Below, piece after piece: positions 17,127-25,589 of a DNA stretch of 64,000 bases (its first letter is position 1; every line of letters begins with the position of its first letter). Source of the stretch: Arthrobacter hankyongi (GTDB lineage: Bacteria; Actinomycetota; Actinomycetes; Actinomycetales; Micrococcaceae); NCBI RefSeq assembly GCF_022012395.1, contig NZ_JAKLTQ010000014.1, forward strand, positions 62,001 through 126,000, written 5' to 3'. Made by a program: the position numbers and the translations under genes. Below the pieces are notes generated by a model. The model saw only the letters and a list, made by a program, of their open reading frames with translations. It was not told where the DNA came from and ran no database searches.

Positions 17127-17591
17127 TCAGGGCGGCGGACCGGCGCGTGCCCGGCCGGCGGCCTCGGCGCGGCCGGCCGCCAGCACTCCCCACACCGCCG
17201 GCAGCGGCACCGCCGTGTCCACGTCCACCACCGCGCCGCCTGGTCCGGAGCGGCGGCAGGCCCGCAGTTCGGCCTGCTGCCCGGCGGCCACCTGCGCAGC
17301 CAGGCGGCACGGCTCCCCTGCAACCAGGCCCCGGGCCGCATCTGCGGCGGCCAAGGCCGCCAAATCCGCCGCCTTGCCGGCCCGGGCCGAGGCCAGGCTG
17401 GCCTGGGCGGCACCGGCGAGCGCAGCCAGCAGGAGACACAGGACCAGGGCCAGCCCGGCCGCCAGGACGGTGCCGGCACCGTCCTGGCGGCCGGCGCGTT
17501 TCTGGCTCCCGGTACCTTCCCCACTCGCCACGGCGGCCACCGCGCTCCGGCGCCGTGTGCACCGTTCAACTGCCATGCCTTCAACCACCAT
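17127..17591 (-). CDS. TadE-like protein of the helicase/secretion neighborhood
   Basis: A 154-residue protein, last of the Tad operon. After a short basic lead, a single hydrophobic segment (VLAAGLALVLCLLLAALAGAAQ, ~residues 42-64) follows the DGAG prepilin-like motif, then an Ala-rich helix and a small outer domain with two cysteines (EPCRLAAQ, LRACRRSG) that may pair. This matches the Rv3654c-type minor pseudopilin. The ATG at 17591 overlaps the preceding gene by 11 bases; an ATG at 17576 is an alternative. It lies directly next to the 3' end of the helicase gene. Confidence 0.75.
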   Translation of the reverse strand: MVVEGMAVERCTRRRSAVAAVASGEGTGSQKRAGRQDGAGTVLAAGLALVLCLLLAALAGAAQASLASARAGKAADLAALAAADAARGLVAGEPCRLAAQVAAGQQAELRACRRSGPGGAVVDVDTAVPLPAVWGVLAAGRAEAAGRARAGPPP

Positions 17592-18030
17592 GTCCGCTGC
17601 CTGTCCCCGGGTCCGGCCCGGCGCCGGTCCCCGGCTGTTCGGCCGGGGCCGTCGCCTCGGCGGCCAAGGTCCAGCCGCTCCAGGGACCCCAGGGACCGGG
17701 CACCTGTGCGGTCACCCGGACCGACACCCAGCCACCGGACGTGGCGGCGGCAAGCCCGGCACCCTCGCCGGCGATCCTCCTGGCGGTCGCGGCGGCCTGC
17801 CCTTCCGGTTCGCCGCGGCCGAGCTGACGGACCGCCGCCTGTGCCGCCTTTTCCAGCTGCAGCTGCGTGACTGCTCCAGTGGCGCCGGCCAGCAGCAGGC
17901 CGAGCAGTGCGACCACTGCCGGCAGCACCACGGCCACCTCGGCCGTGGCCGCTCCACGGTCGGACCGGCCGATGGAGCCGAGGCGGGCGGGCAATGCCGC
18001 GAGGCTGCGTGGATCCCCGGTGCCGCTCAC
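17581..18030 (-). CDS. TadE-family minor pilin
   Basis: A 149-residue pseudopilin. The sequence DRGAATAEVAVVLPAVVALLG around residues 24-44 is a classic TadE segment, with the conserved Glu five residues into the hydrophobic helix. An Ala-rich amphipathic helix follows (QLQLEKAAQAAVRQLG), then a variable outer domain. The GTG start at 18030 overlaps the stop of the DUF4244 gene in a GTGA junction. It is equivalent to Rv3655c in M. tuberculosis. Confidence 0.82.
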   Translation of the reverse strand: MSGTGDPRSLAALPARLGSIGRSDRGAATAEVAVVLPAVVALLGLLLAGATGAVTQLQLEKAAQAAVRQLGRGEPEGQAAATARRIAGEGAGLAAATSGGWVSVRVTAQVPGPWGPWSGWTLAAEATAPAEQPGTGAGPDPGTGSGHGG

Positions 18031-18386
18031 ACCACGGACAGGGCCTGCTCGATAATGCTCATGAGCAGGCCCCGGACTTCCCCGCTGCGCATGATCAGAA
18101 CCAGCAGCCCGGCAAATCCGACGGCCGCGAGCGTGGCGATGGCATATTCCGCGGTCGCCATGCCGGCATCCGAGCCGGTGAGGAACCACCGGTTGCGTTT
18201 CCTGGCCCGTGCCTGCCGTGCCGCCGGCAAGGCGATAACCTCGGCCAACGGCTGGTTCGGCGTATCGCGGCCCTCGTCCGGGCTCCCCGGGCCTCCGGCC
18301 GCGGACTGCCGGAGGTCCACCCCATCGTTCGTGTCCGCGGCCAGCGCCGCCCGGCGGGTCCACGGTTTCTTCAGTGCCAGCAACAT
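18027..18386 (-). CDS. DUF4244 Flp-type pilin
   Basis: A 119-residue candidate major pilin. The C-terminal third (DAGMATAEYAIATLAAVGFAG) has a Flp/DUF4244 prepilin motif, with Glu at position 5 of the hydrophobic stretch after Gly-Met. The N-terminal ~70 residues are polar, with a basic lead MLLALKKPWTRR. The start at 18386 has a perfect AGGAGG ribosome site 6 bases upstream, the strongest in the locus, which fits a need for large amounts of pilin. No prepilin peptidase gene is present in the window. Confidence 0.82.
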   Translation of the reverse strand: MLLALKKPWTRRAALAADTNDGVDLRQSAAGGPGSPDEGRDTPNQPLAEVIALPAARQARARKRNRWFLTGSDAGMATAEYAIATLAAVGFAGLLVLIMRSGEVRGLLMSIIEQALSVV

Positions 18387-18628
18387 TTCTTCCTCCTGGG
18401 TGTGTCGCCTGGATGGTTCCCGGTCTCCCGGCCCGCTGTGCTGCGGTACCTCCAGCCTGCCCGGGCACCGCCGGGGCAGGAACCGCCCGGATCGGGCAAC
18501 TGGATAAGTCCGGTCCGGGCGGAAATGTGGAGGAGAAGAAGCCGGCAGTCCCCGTCCGTCGGGACTGTGCGAGCCACCGGCGCACCGGCCACGCTCCCGA
18601 CCCCCCTGTGCCGGTGCCGGCACCTCAG
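18387..18628. other. gap between tadC and pilin genes
   Basis: A 242-base break in an otherwise overlapping operon. It contains several short inverted repeats, for example AGTCCC/GGGACT around an 8-base loop and GTGCCGGCAC near 18614-18623. No gene is supported. It may hold an internal promoter or an mRNA-processing site for the pilin. Confidence 0.4.
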
Positions 18629-19195
18629 TCAGAGCCGGGGCAGCAGCGACATCAGCACCGGAAGGACGCCGAGGCAAATGAACGCCGGCAGTGCGCAGAG
18701 CCCGAGGGGCAGCACCAGCTTGGTGCCCAGGGCGGCAGCCCGCCGCTCGGCTTCCTGCCGGCGGCGGCGCCGGACCTGGTCCGCCTGCACATACAGGATC
18801 GCCGCGGCCGGGGCTCCTGTCACGGCACCGAACCGGAGGGCTTCCTGCAGGTCCTGCAAATCGCCGTCCCGGCCGGCCAGCAGCCAGGCATTCTGCCAGT
18901 CAGTGCCTAGCATCAGCGCGGCTGCCACCGTCTCCAGCTCCTGCCGGACCGGCGGGGTGCAGACCCGGGCCAGCGTGGCCACCGCATGCGGCAGCGGCGT
19001 TCCGGACTGGATCATCGCCCCGAGCAGCTCCAGCATCAGGGCGGTATCCAGCCGGCCGCCCGGCCGCCGCGTCCGGCGGCCGGGCGGGTCGTCGCGGCGA
19101 CCGGGGGCGCGCGGCCGGGGCGGCCGGACCGGCCGGTGCGGGGTCAGCAGCCACAGCGCGCCGAAGGCCAGGACGGAGGCCAGCAGGGCCGTCAT
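18629..19195 (-). CDS. tadC: TadC-like type II secretion F domain protein
   Basis: A 188-residue inner-membrane platform protein of the Tad pilus machine. A first membrane segment (ALLASVLAFGALWLL) is followed by the T2SSF domain (LMLELLGAMIQSGTPLPHAVATLARV ... EALRFGAVTGAPAAAILYVQAD) and a final hydrophobic hairpin (LVLPLGLCALPAFICLGVLPVLMSLL). It is shorter than proteobacterial TadC, as is usual in actinobacteria. Its ATG overlaps the tadB stop in an ATGA junction at 19192-19195. Confidence 0.83.
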   Translation of the reverse strand: MTALLASVLAFGALWLLTPHRPVRPPRPRAPGRRDDPPGRRTRRPGGRLDTALMLELLGAMIQSGTPLPHAVATLARVCTPPVRQELETVAAALMLGTDWQNAWLLAGRDGDLQDLQEALRFGAVTGAPAAAILYVQADQVRRRRRQEAERRAAALGTKLVLPLGLCALPAFICLGVLPVLMSLLPRL

Positions 19196-19923
19196 CGGCG
19201 TTCCGGGCCGTCCGCTGCGCCGGCTACCAGGCGGCGGCTCCACACCCTGCCCAGGGCCATCAGCCCGGCTCCGGCCGCCAGCACCAGCCAGCCGGCGGGC
19301 ATCGCCAGCAAGGTCCCCAGCGGATCGACTCCCATCAGCATGCCGAGGCCAAGGCCGAGCAGCGGCAGCCAGGCGAGCAGCGCCGAGGTGGCCTTCGGCC
19401 CGGCCAGCGCCGTCCGGCGTGCCGCCGCGGCGTCCAATTCCTGCTGCAGATGGTCCGCGTAGTGCTCCAGCAGCAAGGCCAGCGGCGCCCCGGTCAGTTC
19501 GGAGACTTCCCAACAGGCCGCCAGATCGGTCCAGGCACGGTCGAAGCCCGGGTCCACGCCGGTCCTCGGTCCGCCGCCGTGCCGGAGGGCCTCCGCCACA
19601 CTGAGCCCGAGTTCTGCTGCGCGCCCGGCGGCGCCGATCCGGGGTGCGAGCACCGCGGCCAGAGTACCGGCCGGGGCAGGGCTTCCGGTGTCGTAAACGC
19701 GGGCGATGTCCTGCCACATGGCGGCGGGAGTCCGGCCCGACCGCAGCAGTGAAGCCAACTGCCGCACCACCACGGGCAACTGCCCGGCCAATGCGTCCGT
19801 TGCCCGCGCTGGCCGGTGCCTCCGGACGGTCCGACCCTGCGGTGCCACCGGCCGGCCGCTTTGATCGGCGCACAGGACAAGGCCGGCCGCTCCCGCCAGC
19901 AGGAAAACCCACAGGCCGGTCAT
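19192..19923 (-). CDS. tadB: TadB-like type II secretion F domain protein
   Basis: A 243-residue platform protein. An N-terminal membrane segment (WVFLLAGAAGLVLCA) precedes the T2SSF domain (QLPVVVRQLASLLRSGRTPAAMWQDIA ... CWEVSELTGAPLALLLEHYADHLQQELD) and two C-terminal membrane helices (LLAWLPLLGLGLGMLMG, MPAGWLVLAAGAGLMALG). It is linked to cpaF by an ATGA overlap (19920-19923) and to tadC by another. Together TadB and TadC are thought to transmit ATPase motion to pilin assembly. Confidence 0.85.
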   Translation of the reverse strand: MTGLWVFLLAGAAGLVLCADQSGRPVAPQGRTVRRHRPARATDALAGQLPVVVRQLASLLRSGRTPAAMWQDIARVYDTGSPAPAGTLAAVLAPRIGAAGRAAELGLSVAEALRHGGGPRTGVDPGFDRAWTDLAACWEVSELTGAPLALLLEHYADHLQQELDAAAARRTALAGPKATSALLAWLPLLGLGLGMLMGVDPLGTLLAMPAGWLVLAAGAGLMALGRVWSRRLVAGAADGPERR

Positions 19924-21116
19924 GGCCCGGGTATCTTCCCTGTGTCCTGTCCGGGGAACAACCGGCCGGCGAGCGCCGCCCAGCCGGGCCCGAATCCGAT
20001 CCCGCCCACGGCGTTAACCAGCGCCGGAACGGCCTCGAGGTTTCCGGCCCCGGCCAGCTGCAGCAGCGCGACCTCCTGCACGCGGCGCCCGGTGGGCCCG
20101 CGCTCCAAGTGGATGACCAGGTCCAGCGCGCTGCCTGCCTGCAGGGCCAGGGCCTCCCGGCTCAGCCCGGCCAGCGCGCCCATCGCCGCCAGACGTGCCG
20201 GAACGGCGTGCGCGGAATTCGCATGGATGGTTCCGCCCGCGCCGGCGTGGCCGGTATTCATGGCCGCGAGGAAATCCGCGACCTCGGCACCGCGGCATTC
20301 GCCGACCACCAGCCGGTCCGGCCGCATCCGCAGGGCCTGGCGGACCAGTTCGCCCAGATCCACCGTGCCGGCACCTTCCACATTGCTGTGCCGGGTGCGC
20401 AGCGCCACCACATGCGGGTGCGGCGGATCCAGCTCGCCGGCATCCTCGACCAGCACCAGCCGCTCCCGGCTGCCGGCCAGGCCCAACATGGCCGAGAGCA
20501 ACGTGGTCTTGCCCGATCCAGTGGCTCCGCTGATCAGGAAATTCAGCCGCTGCGTGACGATGGCTTCCACATACTGCTGCCACCATGGTCCGCCGCTGAG
20601 CAACTCGGCCAGCGGGAATCCGCGCCGGCGCCTGATCCGGATGGACAGCAGCGTCCCGCCGGCCGACACCGGCGGCAGTACGGCATGCACGCGGTAGCCG
20701 TCCAGCTGCACGTCCGCGCAGGGACAGCTCTCGTCCAGCCGACGGCCGCCGGCGGCGATCAGCCGGGCAGCCAGGGCCCGCACCTCGGCGTCGCTGCCGA
20801 ACGACACCGGGGCACGGTGCAGGCCGTCCTCGCCGTCGGTCCATACCTGGTCCGGGCCGTTGACCAGGATGTCCGTCACGCGTTCGGAGCCGGCCAGTTT
20901 CTGCAGGGGCCCGAGCCCGCGCAGGTCCGCGGTCAGGGCATCGACCGCTTCCAAGGCGCCGGTGGTGCCCAGCAGCCTGCCGCTGGACCGCAGCGCCTCG
21001 GCGACTCTGGCACCGGTCACCGGCGACGGGTCGGACAGAACCGCCGCGCGCACCGGCCCCAGGCCTTCCGGCCCGGATTCCCCGGGCACCGTCCAGCCGT
21101 CGCGGGCGGCCGTCAC
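19920..21116 (-). CDS. cpaF: TadA/CpaF-family secretion ATPase
   Basis: A hexameric type II/IV secretion ATPase (398 residues) driving Flp pilus extension. The N-terminal domain (LRGLGPLQKLAGSERVTDILVNGPDQVW) is followed by the nucleotide site: Walker A ISGATGSGKTTLLSA, the Asp box LVLVEDAGELDPPHPHVVALRTR, and the Walker B/His region LRMRPDRLVVGECRGAEVADFLAAMNTGHAG. The GTG start at 21116 overlaps the cpaE stop (GTGA). It corresponds to Rv3659c. A single ATPase is present. Confidence 0.92.
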   Translation of the reverse strand: MTAARDGWTVPGESGPEGLGPVRAAVLSDPSPVTGARVAEALRSSGRLLGTTGALEAVDALTADLRGLGPLQKLAGSERVTDILVNGPDQVWTDGEDGLHRAPVSFGSDAEVRALAARLIAAGGRRLDESCPCADVQLDGYRVHAVLPPVSAGGTLLSIRIRRRRGFPLAELLSGGPWWQQYVEAIVTQRLNFLISGATGSGKTTLLSAMLGLAGSRERLVLVEDAGELDPPHPHVVALRTRHSNVEGAGTVDLGELVRQALRMRPDRLVVGECRGAEVADFLAAMNTGHAGAGGTIHANSAHAVPARLAAMGALAGLSREALALQAGSALDLVIHLERGPTGRRVQEVALLQLAGAGNLEAVPALVNAVGGIGFGPGWAALAGRLFPGQDTGKIPGP

Positions 21117-22222
21117 CGCCGGTCCCCGGTCTGCCGGCCGGCGGCCAGCAAGCCGAGCAGCGGCCGCGTCCGCCGAGCCACGGCACGGGTACGGCCTTTG
21201 GCCAGCAGCCGGCCGCCGTGTTCCACCGCCACCATGCCGGCCAGCCGGGGAATGTACGCCCCGAGCGGCAGCTGCAGCCGCTCGGCGGCCAGTTCATCAT
21301 CCATGCCTGCCGGCAGCGGTCCGCGGATGACGGCCAGCGGCACCAGCGGCTGCAGCGCGGCGGCCGCCGCGGCAGCGGCGCGCAGTCCCCGCTCCCCCGC
21401 GCCGGCAACCAGCACGGCCTGACCGGCCTGGCCCAGCCAGCCGTCGAGGCCGGCATGCAGGCGTCCCGCGTCAATGATCACCAGATCGAATCCGGCGGCC
21501 GCTGCCGAAACGGCCTCGCGGACGACTTCGACGGGGACCTGCCGGCCCGTGCCAGCCGGCTCGGGCCCCCAGGAGAGCAGGGAGAATCCCCCGACCACCG
21601 GCAGCGCGGACTGCAGCTGGGCCGGGCCGATCGACCCTTTCACCCCGGCCAGGTCCTGCCAGCGCAGCCCCGGCTCCGCCTGCGCACCGAGCAGGCTGTC
21701 CAGCCCGCCGCCGAGCACGTCCCCGTCCACCAGCAGTGTCGGCACGCCGTCGGCGGCGGCCTGTGCGGCCAGCCAGCAGGACAGCGTCGAGCAGCCGAGT
21801 CCGCCGCTGCTGCCGAACACCGCCGCGACGGTCCCGGTCCGGTCCGGATGCCGGTGCCGGCCCAGGTACTCGGCCAGCCAGGCGGCAGCATCGGGCAGCA
21901 CCGCCACCCGGTGGGCGCCGACGGCGGCTGCCAACTCCCACAGCCGGGCGGATTCTGCGGCAAAGCCCACCACAATGACGTCCCCGCCCACCCCCGGCAT
22001 CCCTCCGGTGGCCCCGCCGGCCAGCAATACCGTAGCCCCGTCGGCCGCCACGCCAGGTTGCCCGGGCCCGTCCACTACCCGCAGCGCCATGCCGGCGGCA
22101 GCAGCGATGCGCGCCACTTCATCCTGCAGCCGCTCGGTGGCGGCGACCAGCACCACCTCGGGCGGGGCCTGCCCGGGCGTCCAGCGCCGCGGGGCCTCGC
22201 GGCCCCGTACTCCGTTCCGCAT
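21113..22222 (-). CDS. cpaE: CpaE-like septum-site/pilus localisation protein
   Basis: A 369-residue MinD/ParA-type protein that, in Tad systems, positions the pilus machinery. The nucleotide site is the deviant SSGGLGCSTLSC, near residue 145, with a following LLVDGDVLGGG and LVIIDAGRL strand. The sequence lacks the usual GKGG signature, as do other actinobacterial CpaE homologues (Rv3660c). An N-terminal receiver-like part has no clear phospho-Asp. The ATG start at 22222 opens the operon; 133 bases separate it from the divergent DNA polymerase gene. Confidence 0.83.
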   Translation of the reverse strand: MRNGVRGREAPRRWTPGQAPPEVVLVAATERLQDEVARIAAAAGMALRVVDGPGQPGVAADGATVLLAGGATGGMPGVGGDVIVVGFAAESARLWELAAAVGAHRVAVLPDAAAWLAEYLGRHRHPDRTGTVAAVFGSSGGLGCSTLSCWLAAQAAADGVPTLLVDGDVLGGGLDSLLGAQAEPGLRWQDLAGVKGSIGPAQLQSALPVVGGFSLLSWGPEPAGTGRQVPVEVVREAVSAAAAGFDLVIIDAGRLHAGLDGWLGQAGQAVLVAGAGERGLRAAAAAAAALQPLVPLAVIRGPLPAGMDDELAAERLQLPLGAYIPRLAGMVAVEHGGRLLAKGRTRAVARRTRPLLGLLAAGRQTGDRR

Positions 22223-22355
22223 CCATCCAGCCTGCCGCCGGCCAGATCCACCCGGAAGACCGCAGCCGCCCGCTGTGCACGCGCCCCGCCGCAGCCGCCA
22301 CTGTGGAGGAAGACCCGCCGGTCGGGCCGCACCGGGCACCGGGGAGAATGGAACC

Positions 22356-24035
22356 ATGTATCTCGTCCTGGCGTCCGCCTCCCGGCAGCCCGGGGATCCG
22401 CCGGGACCGGAGCCGGAAGCCTGCATCCAGCCCGCCGGCGCGGACGGGACGCCGTCGGCACCCGCCGTCGTCGTCCCGGCAGGCGGCCTGCCGGAAACCG
22501 TGCAGCGGCTGGAGGCACCCGGAGTCCGCTGGGTCTGGGCCGGCACCCGCAGACACTACCTGCCACTGCTGCGGGCCGGCGTGACAGTCGAGCGCTGCCA
22601 TGACCTGCTCCTCAGCCGGGCCATCCTGGCCCACTCCGAATTCGCCCCGCAGACGCCCTACGTCCTGGGCCTGCAAGGCACCTTGCCGACGCAGGAGGCG
22701 CCGCCGCCCGGGCAGCCAGAACAGTCAGCGCTCTTCGAGACCGCCCGGCCGGGCCCGCCGCTGGAGGACCTCGTCCAGGAACTGGGCTGTCAATTGGCGG
22801 CGGTGGCCCAGTCTCCGCAGTCCGCGCGGCTGCGGCTGCTGCTGGCCGCCGAATCCGCCGGCGGCCTGGTAGCTGCCGAAATGGAAAACGCCGGCGTGCC
22901 CTGGCGCCCGGACGTGCACCGGCAACTCCTGACCGAATACCTCGGTCCCCGGCCGCCGGACGGCCAGCGTCCCCGCGAGCTGGAGTTGCTGGCAGCCCGG
23001 CTGCGCAGCGAACTGAACAACCCGGGATTCAACCCGGATTCACCGCAGGAACTGCTCCGTGCCCTGCACCGGGCGGGCATTGAAGTCACCAGCACCCGGT
23101 CCTGGGAACTGCGCGAGCACGACCACCCGGCGGTTGCCACGCTGCTGCGGTACAAGAAGCTGTCCCGGCTGTATACCGCCAATGGCTGGGCCTGGTTGGA
23201 TGCCTGGGTCAGGGACGGGCGGTTCCGGCCCGAGTACGTCGCCGGCGGCGTGGTCACCGGCCGCTGGGCCTCGCGCGGCGGCGGGGCCCTGCAGATCCCC
23301 CGCCAGGTCCGGGCGGCGGCACGGCCGGATCCGGGATGGAAATTCGTCGTGGCGGACGCGGCGCAGCTGGAGCCGCGGGTGCTTGCCGCCCTGGGCCGGG
23401 ACCAGGCCCTGGCTGCGGCCGCACGTGGACGGGACCTCTACCAGGGCATTGCCGACGCCGGCTTCGGCGGCGACCGGGCCCAGGCCAAGGTGGCGGTGCT
23501 CGGCGCCATGTACGGGGCGACCACCGGAGAGTCCGGTCGGCTGATGCCTCGCCTGGCACGGACCTACCCGCAGGCCATCGCCGTCGTCGAACGTGCGGCC
23601 CGGGCCGGCGAGGCTGGCCGGGTCGTCAGCAGCCATCTGGGACGCAGCTGCCCGCCGCCCTCGGACCGCTGGGTGGCGGCACAGCGCAGCACCACCGCGC
23701 AGGAACAGCGCCGGGCCGATGCCGCGGCGCGCAGCCGCGGACGGTTCACGCGCAACTTCGTCGTGCAGGCGACGGCTGCGGAATGGGCCCTGTGCTGGCT
23801 GGCCGAACTGCGCCGCCGGCTGCGCGTCCTGGCTGCCGACGGTACCGCCGTGGGCGAGCTGGTGTTCTTCCTGCACGACGAGGTGATGCTGCATGTCCGG
23901 GAAGAGCACGCGCAGCTGGCCTGCCGGCTGGTCGAGGAATCCGCGGCGGCGGCAACGCGGCTGATGTTCGGGCAGCTTCCGCTGGAATTCGCGGTCTCGG
24001 TGACCGTCGTGGACTCCTATGCGGACGCCAAATAG
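22356..24035 (+). CDS. family-A DNA polymerase (bifunctional 3'-5' exonuclease/polymerase type)
   Basis: A 559-residue PolA-like protein without the 5' nuclease. The polymerase motifs are motif A VVADAAQLEPRVLAALG (canonical DYSQIELR; catalytic Asp and steric-gate Glu kept), the O-helix RAQAKVAVLGAMYG (Arg and Lys kept, the Phe replaced by Leu) and motif C FFLHDEVML with the His-Asp-Glu. The N-terminal ~180 residues occupy the exonuclease position but no DEDD acidic set is visible, so proofreading is probably lost. The ATG at 22356 has GGGGAG upstream and GAGAAT 6 bases before it. It is divergent from the Tad operon. The housekeeping polA should lie elsewhere. Confidence 0.87.
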   Translation: MYLVLASASRQPGDPPGPEPEACIQPAGADGTPSAPAVVVPAGGLPETVQRLEAPGVRWVWAGTRRHYLPLLRAGVTVERCHDLLLSRAILAHSEFAPQTPYVLGLQGTLPTQEAPPPGQPEQSALFETARPGPPLEDLVQELGCQLAAVAQSPQSARLRLLLAAESAGGLVAAEMENAGVPWRPDVHRQLLTEYLGPRPPDGQRPRELELLAARLRSELNNPGFNPDSPQELLRALHRAGIEVTSTRSWELREHDHPAVATLLRYKKLSRLYTANGWAWLDAWVRDGRFRPEYVAGGVVTGRWASRGGGALQIPRQVRAAARPDPGWKFVVADAAQLEPRVLAALGRDQALAAAARGRDLYQGIADAGFGGDRAQAKVAVLGAMYGATTGESGRLMPRLARTYPQAIAVVERAARAGEAGRVVSSHLGRSCPPPSDRWVAAQRSTTAQEQRRADAAARSRGRFTRNFVVQATAAEWALCWLAELRRRLRVLAADGTAVGELVFFLHDEVMLHVREEHAQLACRLVEESAAAATRLMFGQLPLEFAVSVTVVDSYADAK

Positions 24036-24063
24036 GACCTGCTGCGCACCGGACCGGATGCCG

Positions 24064-24768
24064 TCAGCGGCGGGCGTCCTCCGGTCGTACCGGAGCCGGG
24101 ATTTCCCGGGTGCGGTCCCATTCCTGGGTCCAGCCGGCCTCGTCGAAAACACTGCTCAGGATGGCCGCGGTGAAGCCCCACACCACCACGCCATTGACGG
24201 CGAAGGCCGGTCCACGGAAAATCCTGCCCGCGCGGCGCAGGACGGTGGTGTACCGGTTGTCCGGTTGCAGCAGATCCGCCACCGGCACCCGGAACACCTG
24301 CGCCGACTCGTTGAAATCCACCACGGCGACGGGTGAGGGCAGCGTCCACCAGGCCAGTACCGGGGTCACCAGGAACTGGCTGACCCCCAGCGGAACATCC
24401 TGCAGGGTGCCCAGGATGTCGACGCCGGCAGCGTCCAGTCCCGTTTCCTCCACGGCTTCGCGCAGTGCGGCTGCTTCGGGGCCGTCATCGCCCGGGTCGA
24501 TGCCCCCGCCGGGAAAAGCCACTTGGCCGGGATGGTCCGACAAGGTACCGGCACGTTCGATCAGCAGCACGTCCAGGTCATCCGGCACCGCTGCCGAATG
24601 CGACAGGGCCGGGATCGCGTCCAGGGGCCCGAAGAGCAGCAGCACCGCGGCGCGCCGGAAGGCCTGCGGATCCAGGTCGTCGAGCCGCCACCGCTCGCGT
24701 TCGCGCACTGACAGCCGTTCGCCCAGCGGACCCGAGACGAGCCGCTCCAGATCAGCTTTGGCACTCAT
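24064..24768 (-). CDS. Nudix hydrolase, CoA pyrophosphatase type
   Basis: A 234-residue Nudix enzyme that likely splits CoA or related pyrophosphates. The Nudix box GGGIDPGDDGPEAAALREAVEETGLDA is complete (G-x5-E-x7-R-E-x2-E-E-x-G). The preceding LSDHPGQVAFPGGG resembles the CoA-specific signature LSxHxGxVxFPGG. The start ATG at 24768 overlaps the nth stop (ATGA), so it is translated with nth. It is related by position to Rv3672c, which also neighbours nth in M. tuberculosis. Confidence 0.9.
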   Translation of the reverse strand: MSAKADLERLVSGPLGERLSVRERERWRLDDLDPQAFRRAAVLLLFGPLDAIPALSHSAAVPDDLDVLLIERAGTLSDHPGQVAFPGGGIDPGDDGPEAAALREAVEETGLDAAGVDILGTLQDVPLGVSQFLVTPVLAWWTLPSPVAVVDFNESAQVFRVPVADLLQPDNRYTTVLRRAGRIFRGPAFAVNGVVVWGFTAAILSSVFDEAGWTQEWDRTREIPAPVRPEDARR

Positions 24769-25589
24769 GCGTCCAGCTTAAAGCCGGCGGCCCGCAGTTC
24801 GGCCCGGCTCTGCCCGGCCAACATCCGCGCCAGCAGGTCCTCCCGGCCGGGCGCCAGCTCGTACTTGAGGAGCTTGCTCGATTTTGCCGGATCCACCTCG
24901 CCCTCGCCGTAGGACGGGCACCACTGCGCCACCGCGCAAACACCGCATGCGGGCTTGCGGGCGTGGCAGACGCGGCGGCCGTGGAAGATCACCCGGTGGG
25001 ACAGCATCGTCCAGTCCCTGGGCTCGAAAAGCCTCGCCACTTCGGCCTCGATCCGGACCGGGTCCGAGGCCTCGGTCCAGCCGAACCGCCGGGCGAGCCG
25101 GGCGAAGTGAGTGTCCACGGAAATACCTGGAATGCCGAAGGCGTTGGCCAGCACCACGTTCGCCGTCTTCCGGCCAACCCCCGCCAAGGTCACCAGATCC
25201 TCCAGCCTGGCCGGCACCTCGCCGTCGTACTCATCGACAATCCGGGTCGCCAACGCCCGTAGGTTCTGCGCCTTGGTGCGGAAGAAACCCGTCGGCCGGA
25301 TCAGTTCCTGCAGCGCCGCCTCGTCTGCTTCGGCCAGCCTCCGGGCGTCCGGGTAGCGGGCAAAGAGTGCCGGCGTCACCTCGTTGACCCGGACATCGGT
25401 GGTCTGGGCGGACAGCACCGTCGCCACGACCAGCTCGAAGGCATTGCGGAAATCGAGTTCCGGCACGGCATACGGGTACTGTTCCGACAGTGCCTTGTAG
25501 ATCCGCCGGGCACGGCGCTTGAGCGCCAGCTCGGACTCCGGCGCGCGCCTGCGCGGCTTCGCGCCGGCACCGGCGCTAGGCGCGCTCAA
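24765..25589 (-). CDS. nth: endonuclease III
   Basis: A base-excision repair glycosylase/AP lyase for oxidised pyrimidines (274 residues). The helix-hairpin-helix LVTLAGVGRKTANVV carries catalytic K141, and D159 is in VDTHFARL. The iron-sulfur cluster ligands are C208-x6-C215-x2-C218-x5-C224. A basic N-terminal extension (KPRRRAPESELALKRRARR) is usual in actinobacteria. The start is TTG at 25589, overlapping the upstream gene by 14 bases; no ATG or GTG is available before the conserved core. Confidence 0.95.
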   Translation of the reverse strand: MSAPSAGAGAKPRRRAPESELALKRRARRIYKALSEQYPYAVPELDFRNAFELVVATVLSAQTTDVRVNEVTPALFARYPDARRLAEADEAALQELIRPTGFFRTKAQNLRALATRIVDEYDGEVPARLEDLVTLAGVGRKTANVVLANAFGIPGISVDTHFARLARRFGWTEASDPVRIEAEVARLFEPRDWTMLSHRVIFHGRRVCHARKPACGVCAVAQWCPSYGEGEVDPAKSSKLLKYELAPGREDLLARMLAGQSRAELRAAGFKLDA

